The notes beneath the pieces were generated by a model that was not told where the DNA came from, ran no database searches, and saw only the letters and a program-made list of their open reading frames with translations. A stretch of 55,400 bases of DNA from Leptospira sp. (GTDB lineage Bacteria; Spirochaetota; Leptospiria; Leptospirales; Leptospiraceae), in assembly GCA_020831715.1 (NCBI GenBank), contig JAFIGA010000164.1:1-55400 (forward strand). Direction: 5' to 3'. This document shows positions 9,048 to 19,195 of this stretch, one piece after another; within the stretch, counting starts at the first letter, position 1; every line of letters begins with the position of its first letter. Position numbers and translations under genes: made by a program.

Positions 9048-10250
9048 ATGAACCTTTGGAATAAAAACCAAGATAAAGTTTATTACATATCCGCATTTTT
9101 CGGCTTGGTTGCCGGAAATATGTTCAACTACTCTATTGTGATATTTTCACACAGCTTAGCTGATAACGAATCCTTTGCAAGCCAAGTATTTTTCTTGGCT
9201 TACCTTCCCTTCTTATTTTTCTCCTTCCGGGCTGGATATTATTTGGATAAATTTCCAAGAAAATGGGTGATTGCTTTATCTCAGCTTTTGACCTTTTCTT
9301 CCTCTTTTATTCCCGGTTTGCTTGCCTACAATGGAATTCTAGATTCCGGCAACAAAGAGATACTTTATATATTTGCATTGACCAATGGTTTGGGATTGAG
9401 TTTTACAATGCCGGGAAGATTTGCCATTTTGGGAGATATTGTTCCTCAGGATAAAATCAGCAAAGCAACTGTTTTTTTAAATGTTATGATTTTATTGGGA
9501 TTTGCCATAGCTCCCATCATTGCCGGAACGATTCGAGAGTCCTACTCCTACGGAACATTATTGATGACAACAGGTTTGATCTATCTTACCAGTACATTAA
9601 TTTTATTAACCGTTTACATACCTTTTGAAAAGAAACATAACCATCCTCATAGAAAACAAGCATTTCAAGAATCTTTGGAATTCATTAAAGATAAACGAAT
9701 TGTAAGAGAAGCCTTAGTTGCTATGTTTTTAGGTATGATGATCGTTGGACCGGTTCAAGTATTGGTTCCGGAATTTGGTAAAAAAGTTTTGGAGCTTTCA
9801 GAATCGCAACGCGGAGTTATGATGGGCCTATTGGGAATTGGGTTGCTATCGGGTTCAATTGGATCTACTTGGTTGAGTTCTAGGTCGGGAAGAGGAGCGT
9901 TTGTGATGCTTGCGATATTGGCATCCGGGGTTTTTGTGGCGATGGTTGGAATAAATCAAGATTTTGGATTTGTCGTATCATATTTGTATTTTGGTGGACT
10001 GTTCTTGGGTGCACTGACATCCTTCCTACCTTCTATTATCCAAGAATCCACACCCAACCAATTGAGGGGAAGAGTCATGAGTTTCTTTTCACTGATATTT
10101 CTTCTAACTCCTGCAGTTAGTGGACTTATTTATGGAGGATTAACGCATATATTTAGCTTAACAATGACTATAAGTATAGCAGGGGGAGTAACAATACTTC
10201 TGGGTATATTCGGACTTATGGCTTTAAAAGATCTCCGGACTTATCGTTGA
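9048..10250 (+). CDS. Major facilitator superfamily transporter
   Basis: 400 residues when started at the ATG at 9048, directly after the antiporter stop codon; an upstream TTG at 9027 would run into that gene and is less likely. It has ten to twelve hydrophobic helices and MFS signatures: GYYLDKFPRKWVI after helix 2 (the loop 2-3 motif) and GSTWLSSRSGRGAF in the second half. The pattern is closest to MFS_3/EntS-like exporters. The substrate is unknown. It is probably in one transcript with the antiporter and RNA methyltransferase. The 3' end overlaps the small coiled-coil gene on the opposite strand by 35 bases. Confidence 0.85.
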   Translation: MNLWNKNQDKVYYISAFFGLVAGNMFNYSIVIFSHSLADNESFASQVFFLAYLPFLFFSFRAGYYLDKFPRKWVIALSQLLTFSSSFIPGLLAYNGILDSGNKEILYIFALTNGLGLSFTMPGRFAILGDIVPQDKISKATVFLNVMILLGFAIAPIIAGTIRESYSYGTLLMTTGLIYLTSTLILLTVYIPFEKKHNHPHRKQAFQESLEFIKDKRIVREALVAMFLGMMIVGPVQVLVPEFGKKVLELSESQRGVMMGLLGIGLLSGSIGSTWLSSRSGRGAFVMLAILASGVFVAMVGINQDFGFVVSYLYFGGLFLGALTSFLPSIIQESTPNQLRGRVMSFFSLIFLLTPAVSGLIYGGLTHIFSLTMTISIAGGVTILLGIFGLMALKDLRTYR

Positions 10251-10524
10251 GTTCTTTTTCGATGGCAAGGGAGAGTTCATTCTTATAGCGAATGATTTCT
10301 CCTAAAATCCTGGTTATATCCTCTTCTTTTTTCGCTATTTTTTCTTGCAACCGTTCAATATTTTTATTATTGTTAATCGGTGGTGAAGTCTTTCGCTTTC
10401 GAAGATTTTCTTCTAGTTGATATTGAATTTCACCGTAGATTTCTCCTGTTTTAATCTTCTCAATGAATTCGTTGATCTTTTCTTGATCAGAAAATTTGGC
10501 ACCGGTTGGTTCTTTTTCAATCAT
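10216..10524 (-). CDS. Small charged coiled-coil protein, unknown function
   Basis: 102 residues, no signal peptide. The N-terminal part (SDQEKINEFIEKIKTGEIYGEIQ) is helical and acidic/basic. The C-terminal half (NIERLQEKIAKKEEDITRIL through IEKELNDKS) has heptad spacing typical of a coiled coil. Its start overlaps the end of the symporter gene by four bases (ATGA), so it is translationally coupled to it. Its 3' end runs 35 bases into the convergent MFS gene. I do not recognise a family. The coupling argues that it is a real gene. Confidence 0.65.
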   Translation of the reverse strand: MIEKEPTGAKFSDQEKINEFIEKIKTGEIYGEIQYQLEENLRKRKTSPPINNNKNIERLQEKIAKKEEDITRILGEIIRYKNELSLAIEKELNDKSGDLLKP

Positions 10525-11855
10525 ACCTTTTCCCGAAACAATCTATCAATGATTTTTGCCGCAACCACATCCCCTGTGACATTAACAGCAGTTCGACACA
10601 TATCTAAGAATCGATCTACTCCAAATAGAATTGCTATCCCTTCCACCGGAATTCCAAAGCTACTCAGAATTCCGGCAAGGATCACAATACCCACTCCCGG
10701 AGTTGCCGCTGTTCCGATGGAAGCACCTACGACTGTTACAACTAAGGCAATCAATTGCGTGATCCCAAGATCCACACCAAAGATTTGTGCCAAAAATACT
10801 GTAGCGATTCCTTGGTAGATTGCAGTTCCATTCATGTTGATGGTTGCACCTAAAGGAATCACAAAGTCAGCAATTTTCGGTCTTACATGCAATCCCTCGA
10901 TTGCCGTTTTTAAACTCACAGGCAAAACTGCCGCTGAACTCGAGGAGGAAAAAGCAAGAATCTGCAGTTCTTTCATACGACCTATAAATATGAATGGATT
11001 CAGTTTCCCTATAAAATAACCCAAGATAAGATAGAGTATCAGGACACAAAATAGACCCAACAATACTGTTCCGATGTAGACAGTAAGGCCTGTCAATAGA
11101 TCCCAACCTATCTGAGAAATTGCCTGTGCCATCAGTCCAAATACGGCAATGGGTGCAATGGCAAGTGCCCAATTCACAACGACCATTGTATATTCTTGTA
11201 TGCTATCCAATAGATCTACCAACGGTTTTTCTTTACCGGCTGGGACTTGGGTTAGAGCTATCCCTAGCATTAATGCAAACACTACCACCGAAAGCATGTT
11301 AGCTTCCATGAGTGATTGAAGAGGATTCTTGGGGAATACATTTAGAATTAATGTAGGCAATCGTTTTCCCACATTTGCCTCTTCAACTTTCTCTTCTATC
11401 TTATGAATTGATTTTTCATTGCTTCGATTTTTATTCCCTAGTTCTTGAGCTCCTGGTTTGCTACTAACCTCAATTCCTGCCTCTCTTCTGGATTTTTCCA
11501 ATTCAGAAATAACCAAATTGGAATCCACATAATTACCCGGCTTGATGGAAACACTCAGAATAATTCCAATCGTGATAGCTATTGCTGTAGTTCCCGCAAA
11601 ATAAACAATTGAGACAAATGATAACTTTCCCAGATCCCGGTTTCCACCTTGACTTGCCACACCCAATGCAACCGAGGCAACTACGAGCGGAATCATGATC
11701 ATCTGTAATATAGCCAAGAAAATATTCCCGGGGAGTGCGATCCAAGGAAGAACATGGTTGGTAAATTCAGAATTTTTGGGAAGAATCAATCCTACAACTA
11801 GACCCAAAATCATTCCTATGAGAATCCACAACCACGCTTTTGATTTTTTTTTCAC
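10521..11855 (-). CDS. Dicarboxylate/amino acid:cation symporter (DAACS, GltP-like)
   Basis: 444 residues from GTG. It has the glutamate-transporter fold: SSSSSAAVLPVSLKTAIE (serine-rich hairpin HP1), NMNGTAIYQGIATVFLAQI (unwound TM7, NMDG-like but with NMNG), VGASIGTAATPGVG (HP2), and GVDRFLDMCRTAVNVTGD (TM8 with the substrate-binding Asp, Arg/Thr and Asn). The predicted role is Na+- or H+-driven uptake of glutamate, aspartate or C4-dicarboxylates; CRTAVNVTGD with Arg near TM8 fits acidic amino acids. A hydrophilic insert of about 50 residues (positions 105-160, SRREAGIEVSSKPG and on) between TM3 and TM4 is longer than in GltPh. It is coupled by ATGA to the downstream coiled-coil gene. Confidence 0.9.
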   Translation of the reverse strand: MKKKSKAWLWILIGMILGLVVGLILPKNSEFTNHVLPWIALPGNIFLAILQMIMIPLVVASVALGVASQGGNRDLGKLSFVSIVYFAGTTAIAITIGIILSVSIKPGNYVDSNLVISELEKSRREAGIEVSSKPGAQELGNKNRSNEKSIHKIEEKVEEANVGKRLPTLILNVFPKNPLQSLMEANMLSVVVFALMLGIALTQVPAGKEKPLVDLLDSIQEYTMVVVNWALAIAPIAVFGLMAQAISQIGWDLLTGLTVYIGTVLLGLFCVLILYLILGYFIGKLNPFIFIGRMKELQILAFSSSSSAAVLPVSLKTAIEGLHVRPKIADFVIPLGATINMNGTAIYQGIATVFLAQIFGVDLGITQLIALVVTVVGASIGTAATPGVGIVILAGILSSFGIPVEGIAILFGVDRFLDMCRTAVNVTGDVVAAKIIDRLFREKV

Positions 11856-11934
11856 AAGGTATAGTTTATTGGTTTAAATATATTTGTAAACTAAGAATAA
11901 AACAAATATTTATTTGAGAGAAGGCTAATAAATT

Positions 11935-12993
11935 CTACTTACTAGCAGCCAATCTCTTGGATCGATCTTCTTCTAATAATGCATCTATCAACTCTTCCAT
12001 ATCCCCTTCCATAATCCCACTCAGATTGTGAGACGTGAAACCAATTCTATGATCCGTACAACGACCTTGCGGATAATTATAAGTTCGAATTCGCTCCGAT
12101 CTGTCTCCGGAACCAATCATTTGTTTTTTAATTGCATCGCTGCTCGCTTTGGATTCCTCTGCTTGGGCATCCGCAATTCTTGCTCGAAGAACGCGCATCG
12201 CTTTTTCCCGGTTCTTGATCTGCGACTTTTCATCCTGACAGCTAACAACTATTCCGGTAGGAATATGTGTCATACGAACGGCAGAGTCAGTTGTGTTTAC
12301 GTGCTGACCACCGGAACCGGAAGATCGGAATACATCTACGCGGATATCGGATTCTTTGATATCTACTTCCTTTTCTTCCGCTTCGGGCAGGATTGCCACA
12401 GTAACTGCAGAAGTATGGATACGCCCACCGGATTCTGTTGTGGGAATACGTTGGACGCGGTGTGTTCCTGCTTCGAATTTGAACAAATCATACGCTCGGT
12501 CATCTTCCAAAGCAAATACAATCTCTTTATACCCACCAATTCCTGTCGGACTGGAATCTATCAATTGTGCCCTCATTCCTTGCTTATCAGAATACCTTGA
12601 ATACATTCGAAATAAATCGGCTACAAATAGTCCGGATTCTTCTCCACCGGTTCCGGCACGAATTTCAACTATGATATTCTTTCCTGAATTGGGATCGGGA
12701 GGTAGAAGCAATATTTCCAACTCTTGGGCGAGTTTTTCTAACTTTTCTTCACCTTCTTCAATTTCAGCCTTAAGCATATGATGCATATCTTCGTCTTTTT
12801 CTTGGGGCAAAAGAACCTTAGCATCTTCTATATCTTTAAAAATATTTAAATATTCGATAGCCATATTATAAGCAGGAGTAAGCCTGGATCTTTCTTTGGA
12901 AAGATCCTTGAGTTTACTCGGGTCTGCCGCTTGGCTCAATTCATCTTCGATTCGAAGGTATTTTTCTTGAATTTTTTTGAGTCTCTCTACCAT
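11935..12993 (-). CDS. prfA: Peptide chain release factor 1
   Basis: 352 residues, full length. The anticodon-like PxT motif is present as Pro184-Thr185-Thr186 in [10 protein letters not shown], which marks RF1 (UAA/UAG) rather than RF2. The catalytic GGQ is Gly228-Gly229-Gln230 in [16 protein letters not shown]. The N-terminal helical bundle starts [19 protein letters not shown], in the normal place. The usual neighbour prmC (GGQ methyltransferase) is not adjacent. The start codon shares bases with the ATG of the divergent EcsC-like gene, and I see no Shine-Dalgarno sequence in the 20 bases upstream, so its promoter must lie within that gene. Confidence 0.97.
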   Translation of the reverse strand: MVERLKKIQEKYLRIEDELSQAADPSKLKDLSKERSRLTPAYNMAIEYLNIFKDIEDAKVLLPQEKDEDMHHMLKAEIEEGEEKLEKLAQELEILLLPPDPNSGKNIIVEIRAGTGGEESGLFVADLFRMYSRYSDKQGMRAQLIDSSPTGIGGYKEIVFALEDDRAYDLFKFEAGTHRVQRIPTTESGGRIHTSAVTVAILPEAEEKEVDIKESDIRVDVFRSSGSGGQHVNTTDSAVRMTHIPTGIVVSCQDEKSQIKNREKAMRVLRARIADAQAEESKASSDAIKKQMIGSGDRSERIRTYNYPQGRCTDHRIGFTSHNLSGIMEGDMEELIDALLEEDRSKRLAASK

Positions 12994-13741
12994 GTATAAG
13001 GAAAGGATAGAAAGAGACCATATTTTGCAAAATCAAAAAAAAATCATAGAAGAAGCCGGCAAAAATTCCGGATTGGAACAATTTCTCCAAGGAATGGTGC
13101 AATTGGTATCCGGAGTGGAAGATTATGTAAGTCCATTTCATAGAGAAGATGGTCTCGCCCATCCCAATCCGGAAATACTCGTCGAAGAGATAACAAAATC
13201 CGCAGCTTGGAAGGCTGGGAGCATATCAGCAACTTGTTCCTTACCGGGTGGAGCGCTAGGCTTTCTCACTCTTCTTCCGGAACTCATAATGATTTTTCGA
13301 GTTCAGGGTTATCTAATCAAGGACATTGCTACCATCTACGGAAAAGAAGCACAGCTCACCAGAGAATTATTATTATTCTGCTTATTTAAACATGGTGGAG
13401 CTCAATTATTTCGAAAGTTCATTGAGGAAACAGGTGTCAAAATTTTAATTCGTCCAACTACCGTTAGAGCCTTCCAAGCAATGTTGCAAAAAGTTGGATT
13501 GGATTTTACGCGTAGAGTTCTAAGAAAGAATATGACACGTTGGGTTCCTCTTGCAGGTGCCGCTATCACGGGAAGTTTTGCTTACTTCGATACCAAGGCA
13601 ATCGGTAAGAATGCGCAACAGGTTTTCTCCAAAGAAATAATCTTACTGGAATCTCCAATAGAAAGTCCTCAACTTGAACTTGAAAATAATCCGGAAGATA
13701 GTAACACAATTTCCAATCTTTCTGATGAGGAAGTAAAATAA
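12992..13741 (+). CDS. EcsC-family-like membrane-associated protein
   Basis: 249 residues from the ATG at 12992. The core, residues about 55-190, matches the EcsC family: [67 protein letters not shown], then two hydrophobic helical stretches ending [19 protein letters not shown]. The last 45 residues are acidic and probably disordered. EcsC proteins are membrane-associated and of unclear function (named from a Bacillus ABC-transporter locus; a papain-like core has been proposed). The start overlaps that of prfA on the other strand (CATG). The lipoprotein gene follows 7 bases later and is likely cotranscribed. Confidence 0.75.
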   Translation: MYKERIERDHILQNQKKIIEEAGKNSGLEQFLQGMVQLVSGVEDYVSPFHREDGLAHPNPEILVEEITKSAAWKAGSISATCSLPGGALGFLTLLPELIMIFRVQGYLIKDIATIYGKEAQLTRELLLFCLFKHGGAQLFRKFIEETGVKILIRPTTVRAFQAMLQKVGLDFTRRVLRKNMTRWVPLAGAAITGSFAYFDTKAIGKNAQQVFSKEIILLESPIESPQLELENNPEDSNTISNLSDEEVK

Positions 13742-13748
13742 ATTTATA

Positions 13749-14867
13749 ATGAGCTATATATTCTCTTTTTTATTAATATTATCTCTGTTAATATCATGTC
13801 AGACCGAACATGAATCTTTCGTTGAAAGAATCAACCAGTTGGCACAAGCTGAAAAATACGAAAAAGCAAAAGATATGCTTAGGACAAAATTAGAATCCAA
13901 AAGAGATTCCGATGAAGTTATTTCCCGGTCCAAACCAAGACGAGATAGAATCATGAAATTGTCGGAAGATCGCAATAGAATTGTTTGGGCAGAAGACAAT
14001 CGCATTATTTTCCGTGATATAGCTAATCCAATAGTTAAAACAAAAACGCTTACAGAGTCACCGTATGACTTGCAAATTTCGGCGAATGGAGAATATGCTC
14101 TAGTATCCTTCCGATTGAAAAACACCAAAGGTTGCCGTATGAAAGCTTACTCGCTTTTAGATGATAATTTGGATTATGAGTCCGGTGCGCATATCTCCTG
14201 TCGAAATAAAGGATCCATTAGCCAAGATGGGAATAAGATATTTTATTTCATAGATGAAAGTTTGTTCTATGAAAAAACATCCAATCCCAAAAAACCCATA
14301 AAATTAATCGATGCAGCTAAGATAGCACCACCCTTTCCAAAACTTAAGAATAAATATTCTATTGTTCCTATTGACTCGAATTTTCTTTTGATAGCGGGTA
14401 TTGCAGGTTCTTATAATTTATATTTTTATCATACTGATTCTAAAAACATAGAACTACTAGCAAAAGATATCCTGAGCCCTAAAACTTATTATGCTCATGG
14501 AAAGACATTATACTTGTTAGGTGGTAAAATTGGATCGTGGTATCTTAGAGAGATTTTATACTCAGATAGCAAAAAGCCCAAAATCACCACTGGTTTCACA
14601 ATTACCATTAGAGAACTGGAACCATGGAAAATGACCGGTAAGAATGACTTTCTTTCTTTCTATGGAGATACTGTTTTCCAATGGGGTCCAATGGTTCCCA
14701 GAAAAGAATTCCCTCTTCTCTGTGAAAGGGGATGGGGATTGGCTCGAGATATGATAGTATATGAAAATAAGGATGGAGAATTGATACTATCCAATACAGC
14801 CTACACGGAAGAAGAATGGACTGTATTGAGATTGTATGAAGAAATTCAGAAAAAGATCAATGATTGA
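13749..14867 (+). CDS. Lipoprotein, possible beta-propeller, unknown function
   Basis: 372 residues. The signal peptide SFLLILSLLISC ends at lipobox Cys17. A short helical segment (about 25-60, ERINQLAQAEKYEKAKDML) looks like one TPR-type hairpin. The remainder is beta-rich with repeated short strands such as RNRIVWAEDNRIIFRDI, GEYALVSFRLKN and NKIFYFIDESLFYE, suggesting a WD40- or YVTN-like propeller; no catalytic motif is seen. It is downstream of the EcsC-like gene with a 7-base gap. It should be anchored in the membrane facing the periplasm or surface. I do not recognise a named family. Confidence 0.75.
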   Translation: MSYIFSFLLILSLLISCQTEHESFVERINQLAQAEKYEKAKDMLRTKLESKRDSDEVISRSKPRRDRIMKLSEDRNRIVWAEDNRIIFRDIANPIVKTKTLTESPYDLQISANGEYALVSFRLKNTKGCRMKAYSLLDDNLDYESGAHISCRNKGSISQDGNKIFYFIDESLFYEKTSNPKKPIKLIDAAKIAPPFPKLKNKYSIVPIDSNFLLIAGIAGSYNLYFYHTDSKNIELLAKDILSPKTYYAHGKTLYLLGGKIGSWYLREILYSDSKKPKITTGFTITIRELEPWKMTGKNDFLSFYGDTVFQWGPMVPRKEFPLLCERGWGLARDMIVYENKDGELILSNTAYTEEEWTVLRLYEEIQKKIND

Positions 14868-14875
14868 TTTTTGAA

Positions 14876-15079
14876 TTAAGCAGCTTGTGATTTTTTCTCT
14901 TTGGTAGCTTGGTAAATTTTGCAAGTAGAGTATTCATCTGAAAGACACTTCTCTTTCAAGTTAGCCACGTCTTCATCCATCAAAATAGGAGAAGAACTTG
15001 GGCAAGAATCCAACGCTTGAGTGTAAATCGGGCAACGAACGAAGAATTCGTTTTTCTGTATTTGTTTCTTTTTTGCCAT
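14876..15079 (-). CDS. Small four-cysteine protein, unknown
   Basis: 67 residues, basic, with cysteines at FVRCPIY, DSCPSSS, LKEKCLSD and STCKIYQ, a spacing that could hold a metal ion or two disulphides. No signal peptide is present, so metal binding in the cytoplasm is the more natural guess. A good Shine-Dalgarno sequence (AAAAGGAAA) lies about 10 bases upstream of the ATG, which supports it as a real gene. It follows the CN-hydrolase-like gene by 54 bases on the same strand and could be the tail of that operon, although a TTGACA at about 15110 on the minus strand hints at its own promoter. Confidence 0.7.
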   Translation of the reverse strand: MAKKKQIQKNEFFVRCPIYTQALDSCPSSSPILMDEDVANLKEKCLSDEYSTCKIYQATKEKKSQAA

Positions 15080-15133
15080 GAGTATTATTTCCTTTTTTTT
15101 CTATGATTTTGTCAATTGGATTTTTATATTTTT

Positions 15134-16288
15134 TTAAAAATATAAGTTCATAACTTTAGGACCTTTTGAATCACCGCTTCTCTGAAGGTTATTAGAACTC
15201 CTGTTCGTGAATGTTTCCCCTTTTGGTTCCAAATTCCAGAGATCGCCTTTCCAAAAAGCTTGTAGATTATCTTTTCCTTTCGTATTGGATATGTATTTTG
15301 ATATTCCATTTTCTATCCAAAGATCATTTGTCGGAATTTCATTGGCTTGTATTCCCAATTCTTTCCAATTTGGCTCTACAAAAGACGATGATGGCGCAAC
15401 AATTCCATCCATATTTTTGCTTCCAATAGATTTGTATATGGATTCATTCAATGAGTCCTCACCAATTAGATTGCCAACTGTCCATGCAGGTACTTTAACA
15501 ATAAAGTCTTGCTTTATGTCTCCTGGTTTCACAAATTCTTTTTCCCAATCGGTTAGATGCACTTTTCGAACCAAAGGTTCTATAGCTTTACCACTTGACA
15601 AGTAAGCAACCGAAACATGATATATATCTCCTTCTTGCGAAATCAATTTTCCATTTTTAATTGTTGGGTTCGGTAGTAGAATTGAACCAGCTATTATGCT
15701 AACTGAATATTTTTTCGCAAGAGAAGAAAAGGTTTCATGATAGGCAGAAGCAATTAATTCGCGTTTAGATTGAATTATCTCTGCTATAGTGACTTCATCA
15801 TTTGAATCAGATTGATAATCATCCAAATTCTTAAAGACTTCGCTCTTATAATATAATTTTAAAAATTTAAGAGACTCTTTCCAAGTTTCAGAGAAAAAAG
15901 CCGGTCTTTTTTCACCAAGTAATACCAATCCGGTTCCTGTATGTTCGGGAAAAACAATCAAAGTTTTTCTATCCATAGCCTTTTTTTCTTTGGCTTTTAT
16001 CAATACAGCTTCAATGGAGGATTTAAAGTTTTCTTCGGAGTAGAAATCTAAATTCAGAAAATAGGGTTGCATGGCAACGAGATTACCGTAATTTCGATTT
16101 TCTCCATTTTCCATATATTCTACTTCTGAATTCCATTTTTCCCGATTAACAAGATATTCTTTAAAATCTTCTTCTTTTATCTCTACATCAACCGGTTGCG
16201 GATTGAAATAACGAGTAACATATAAAGATCCCGCAATGATAGAAATAAATAATAGAATCCTAACCCAAGAAAAATATATATTATGCAT
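15134..16288 (-). CDS. Membrane-anchored carbon-nitrogen hydrolase-like protein lacking the catalytic Cys
   Basis: 384 residues when started at 16288 (ATGCATAA overlaps the Nudix stop by 8 bases); a longer start at 16351 would lie deep in the Nudix gene. One N-terminal helix ([21 protein letters not shown]) anchors it. The nitrilase-superfamily landmarks are Glu115 in [11 protein letters not shown] and Lys242 in [13 protein letters not shown] with KPGD after it. At the nucleophile position, where the family has an IC-D pattern, this protein reads [10 protein letters not shown], so the Cys is Gly276 (GGT; TGT is one change away). Glu-to-Lys spacing is longer than usual because of an insertion. 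It may be a pseudoenzyme, a binding protein, or a divergent enzyme. It is last of the overlapping six-gene operon. Confidence 0.75.
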   Translation of the reverse strand: MHNIYFSWVRILLFISIIAGSLYVTRYFNPQPVDVEIKEEDFKEYLVNREKWNSEVEYMENGENRNYGNLVAMQPYFLNLDFYSEENFKSSIEAVLIKAKEKKAMDRKTLIVFPEHTGTGLVLLGEKRPAFFSETWKESLKFLKLYYKSEVFKNLDDYQSDSNDEVTIAEIIQSKRELIASAYHETFSSLAKKYSVSIIAGSILLPNPTIKNGKLISQEGDIYHVSVAYLSSGKAIEPLVRKVHLTDWEKEFVKPGDIKQDFIVKVPAWTVGNLIGEDSLNESIYKSIGSKNMDGIVAPSSSFVEPNWKELGIQANEIPTNDLWIENGISKYISNTKGKDNLQAFWKGDLWNLEPKGETFTNRSSNNLQRSGDSKGPKVMNLYF

Positions 16289-16703
16289 AATGGTCCAAAT
16301 ATTTCCTAACTGCTTCCAGCATGTATTCTTCGAAAAAACTTGCAGGGTCAAATGTTTTCACATCCACCCAATCCATAAAATCATGCTCATCACTCATGGA
16401 TATTTTTCCACCTTTAAAAATTCCTTTATATCCCAAAATAATGCATGGATGATTTCCTTCAGTCACTCTATGTTTATGTATGAGAATAGGCTCCGGATCC
16501 ATTTTATATTTAAAATCCTCTCCCATTTCTTCTTTCAATTCACGGTCCATACTTTCTAACCAATCACTGAAAAATTCGTCTTCATTCATTCTGCCACCCG
16601 GAAGATCACCATAACCGGACTTTCTGTCACGAAGAATGAGTAGCTTATTTTCATCTCGAAGAAATAGCTTTTGGGTTATCTGAAAGAATCCATGCTTACT
16701 CAA
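16281..16703 (-). CDS. Nudix hydrolase
   Basis: 140 residues from TTG, overlapping the end of the upstream 831-residue gene by TTGA. The Nudix box is recognisable: [10 protein letters not shown], then [10 protein letters not shown]. The first Glu and the RE pair are separated by ten residues instead of seven, a three-residue insertion. The metal-binding REL-EE residues are intact. The family cleaves nucleoside diphosphates linked to other groups (NADH, ADP-ribose, nucleotide sugars, oxidised NTPs); the substrate cannot be assigned. Its place between two NAD-binding-type proteins and the CN-hydrolase-like gene makes a dinucleotide or nucleotide-linked substrate an attractive guess only. Confidence 0.85.
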   Translation of the reverse strand: MSKHGFFQITQKLFLRDENKLLILRDRKSGYGDLPGGRMNEDEFFSDWLESMDRELKEEMGEDFKYKMDPEPILIHKHRVTEGNHPCIILGYKGIFKGGKISMSDEHDFMDWVDVKTFDPASFFEEYMLEAVRKYLDHYA

Positions 16704-19195
16704 ATTTTCTTACCCCACTGATCGATTTGATGATCCACTGCATATAGATCAGGTTCCGGTAAGGATTGTTTCTTATACTGATCTGTCATCCCCAGAGAAG
16801 CCGTGAGTAATTGGCTAATAATAGAATCCATGATCTCAGTTGGAGCTCCATAATATAAAAAGTTGACAGGACTTAAATCAGAAAAGAGGAATAGCTTCTT
16901 TTCCCATGGTTGATTAATTAATTTACCTGTTCCTAATTCCAGTTTTTGCTTTCCTCTAAAAATAATCAATCCACCTTGATCCATCTGCGACTGTGGATCA
17001 ATGATTCGTTTTGATTCAATTTCTACAGGTATTCCTCGAATACTTGTTAATTTATCGGTTAAAAATAAATTCAACCAATCTATCAGATGAGCAAATTCAA
17101 CAGTTTTCGTAGAACCAGAAGCAATATAAAGATTTTTATGATTTCCATGAAGGATCATTTCTTCCCAAAATGGTACCTCCAAAATCGATTCACCAATCAC
17201 CCCAAGAATTACATCTGTATCCAATAATTGATTCTTTTCTACATCATCTATGCGGGAATATTTCCATGTTGAAGTCTCATTCTTCAAGTCCACTTCAATC
17301 AAATGATCATTCGTATCGTGAAGTCTTCCCCCTCGGAGATACTTGCACAAGAAACTACCAATGTTGCCTGCGGCACCTAAAACCATGAATTTTCTTCGAG
17401 ACATGATTTTTCCTTGCCCATGAAAGATATCTTCCATGGCTTTGAGAATGGAGTGTGCAACCTCCTTGGATTCCTCTTTCACCTTTTGATTGGATATAGC
17501 TATAGAGTATGCCGTTAGAAATAATTTTTCAAATTGTTTTCTCACGCTCAAAAGTCTATCATAGCCGTTTCGAGTGTGTTCAATGCTTCCGATCAATACT
17601 TTTGCAAGAAAGTCTGATAAATATATAGAACGGTCTATATAATCAATGGAATCGGGTATTTTATATATTTCAAGAATCTCTCCTAGGGTCTTTTCTTCCA
17701 TAGCGAATTGATTCAAGAATGGAGCTATATACCCTCCATCTTCCACAAGCAAAACCTTTTCATTCTTTTGATAGGATTGAATTGCCTTCTTTAGAAAAAT
17801 ATGCGTTGAGAGTAATTTCATAGCAGGGAAGAATCCCAATTCTTCCTTATCCATAAAATTCTTCAGTTCTTGTAGTTCGTTAATATCGCTGTAAAGAGGC
17901 GAGATCGAGTAGTAAATCTTTCTATCACTGCCTACTTTTAATTCCAAGCCGCACATGAAAAAATCATCGGTTGGAAGATCCAACAAAATATCCAAATAGA
18001 TGGGCGGAATAGTTCCACCGTATTTAACAAATGCTACTTGAACCGATTCTGCTGATAACTTTCGAAACGCCTCCAATAAAGCAAGTATCTCGGAAGTTAT
18101 ATGATGAATCAAAAAAATATGAACCCCTTGGAAGTTAAGTCCATGCTCTGTCGAATGAGCAATGGATTCCAATTCGGGCATTCTCTCCAAGTAATGTGCC
18201 ATATCCAAAGAGTGTCGCTTTTGATTGAAAGAGTAATTTAAAACACGATCCAACCTGGATAGATCCAAAAATACCATATGCCGTGCTAACTGTATTCGAA
18301 TTGTATATCCACTCTTAATGATACTTGCTATCTCTTTGTCTTCCAGTAGCAAAAAGAGTTTTTTAAACATGGGAAGCGTTGCTTTGGGATCCAAAGTCAT
18401 CATATCATCTGCAAACTTTTTATCCCAAAAGAAGTTAATCTCGGACAAGCTACCCAACTGAGTCCCTTGAATCTGCTCAAAAATACGACTGAATCTTCTG
18501 TTCTCTTCAATGAATTTTTTTTCACCTTTTTGACAGGCACTAATAACAGAACTATGAGTCGATTCAGAGATTTTTGTACTACCTGCAATATAATTTCTGG
18601 ATCCAAGATCATCAACTACGGCATGAGGAATGGATGCAAGATCGATATTTGCCCTGTCAAAATTTTCAATTGTTAGACGAAATAAAAATTCGCCCGTTTC
18701 TTTCTGATTATTTACTCTTTCTAATATAAATTGATAATCTACTTTTTCATTCGGACTGGCATGATGAAATGGAAATACCAGAGCACGACTCGGAGTGAGC
18801 TTGGGGCTTTCTCCATAGAATTCAGGATGTATAATTTTAGCCCATATTTGCCTTTGAAAAGTGCCGAATACAGACCGCAGATGGTCTTGAAATTCATCTC
18901 TTATCAACAAAACATCTTTCAAAACTCCCGCTCTGGCATGTATCTGAATGTAAGAAATATGCATCTCAACCAATTCGGCATTTATATTGGGATTGATTTT
19001 GTGTAGAAAGGAAATGTCTCCCGGATCATTTTGAACTCTTTCCACAATTTCATCACCCAAGGTTCGTGAAAGAATAGACAATCCCCAAAATATTCTAATA
19101 TTAGTTAGATCAATAGAAAAAAGGGAATCTTCTTCTTTGATTAAATTGGCACCTAAAGTTGTAGAAATACTCTCCCCTATAGCGAAACTAGTCAT
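16700..19195 (-). CDS. Large protein with C-terminal Rossmann domain, unknown function
   Basis: 831 residues; I cannot name the family. Residues 1-500 are soluble mixed alpha/beta with no motif I recognise. Around 480, [18 protein letters not shown] is followed by a helical bundle, and around 590-640 comes a stretch resembling the NAD-binding core of S-adenosylhomocysteine-hydrolase-type proteins: [21 protein letters not shown] (a G-x-G-x-x-G loop), then [10 protein letters not shown] (acidic residue at the end of strand 2) and [12 protein letters not shown]. It therefore probably binds NAD(P). It overlaps the preceding ADH-like gene by 8 bases (ATGACTAG) and the Nudix gene by 4, so the three are expressed together. 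A joint redox pathway is an inference from context. Confidence 0.8.
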   Translation of the reverse strand: MTSFAIGESISTTLGANLIKEEDSLFSIDLTNIRIFWGLSILSRTLGDEIVERVQNDPGDISFLHKINPNINAELVEMHISYIQIHARAGVLKDVLLIRDEFQDHLRSVFGTFQRQIWAKIIHPEFYGESPKLTPSRALVFPFHHASPNEKVDYQFILERVNNQKETGEFLFRLTIENFDRANIDLASIPHAVVDDLGSRNYIAGSTKISESTHSSVISACQKGEKKFIEENRRFSRIFEQIQGTQLGSLSEINFFWDKKFADDMMTLDPKATLPMFKKLFLLLEDKEIASIIKSGYTIRIQLARHMVFLDLSRLDRVLNYSFNQKRHSLDMAHYLERMPELESIAHSTEHGLNFQGVHIFLIHHITSEILALLEAFRKLSAESVQVAFVKYGGTIPPIYLDILLDLPTDDFFMCGLELKVGSDRKIYYSISPLYSDINELQELKNFMDKEELGFFPAMKLLSTHIFLKKAIQSYQKNEKVLLVEDGGYIAPFLNQFAMEEKTLGEILEIYKIPDSIDYIDRSIYLSDFLAKVLIGSIEHTRNGYDRLLSVRKQFEKLFLTAYSIAISNQKVKEESKEVAHSILKAMEDIFHGQGKIMSRRKFMVLGAAGNIGSFLCKYLRGGRLHDTNDHLIEVDLKNETSTWKYSRIDDVEKNQLLDTDVILGVIGESILEVPFWEEMILHGNHKNLYIASGSTKTVEFAHLIDWLNLFLTDKLTSIRGIPVEIESKRIIDPQSQMDQGGLIIFRGKQKLELGTGKLINQPWEKKLFLFSDLSPVNFLYYGAPTEIMDSIISQLLTASLGMTDQYKKQSLPEPDLYAVDHQIDQWGKKI

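Noticed and set aside
12028..12781. Open frames antisense to prfA
   Set aside because: They are complements of conserved RF1 sequence including the GGQ region, and have no start signals or recognisable product.
16289..16351. Longer start for the CN-hydrolase-like protein
   Set aside because: It would overlap the Nudix gene by 71 bases and put 21 polar residues before the anchor; the 8-base overlap start at 16288 fits the coupling of the other operon genes.
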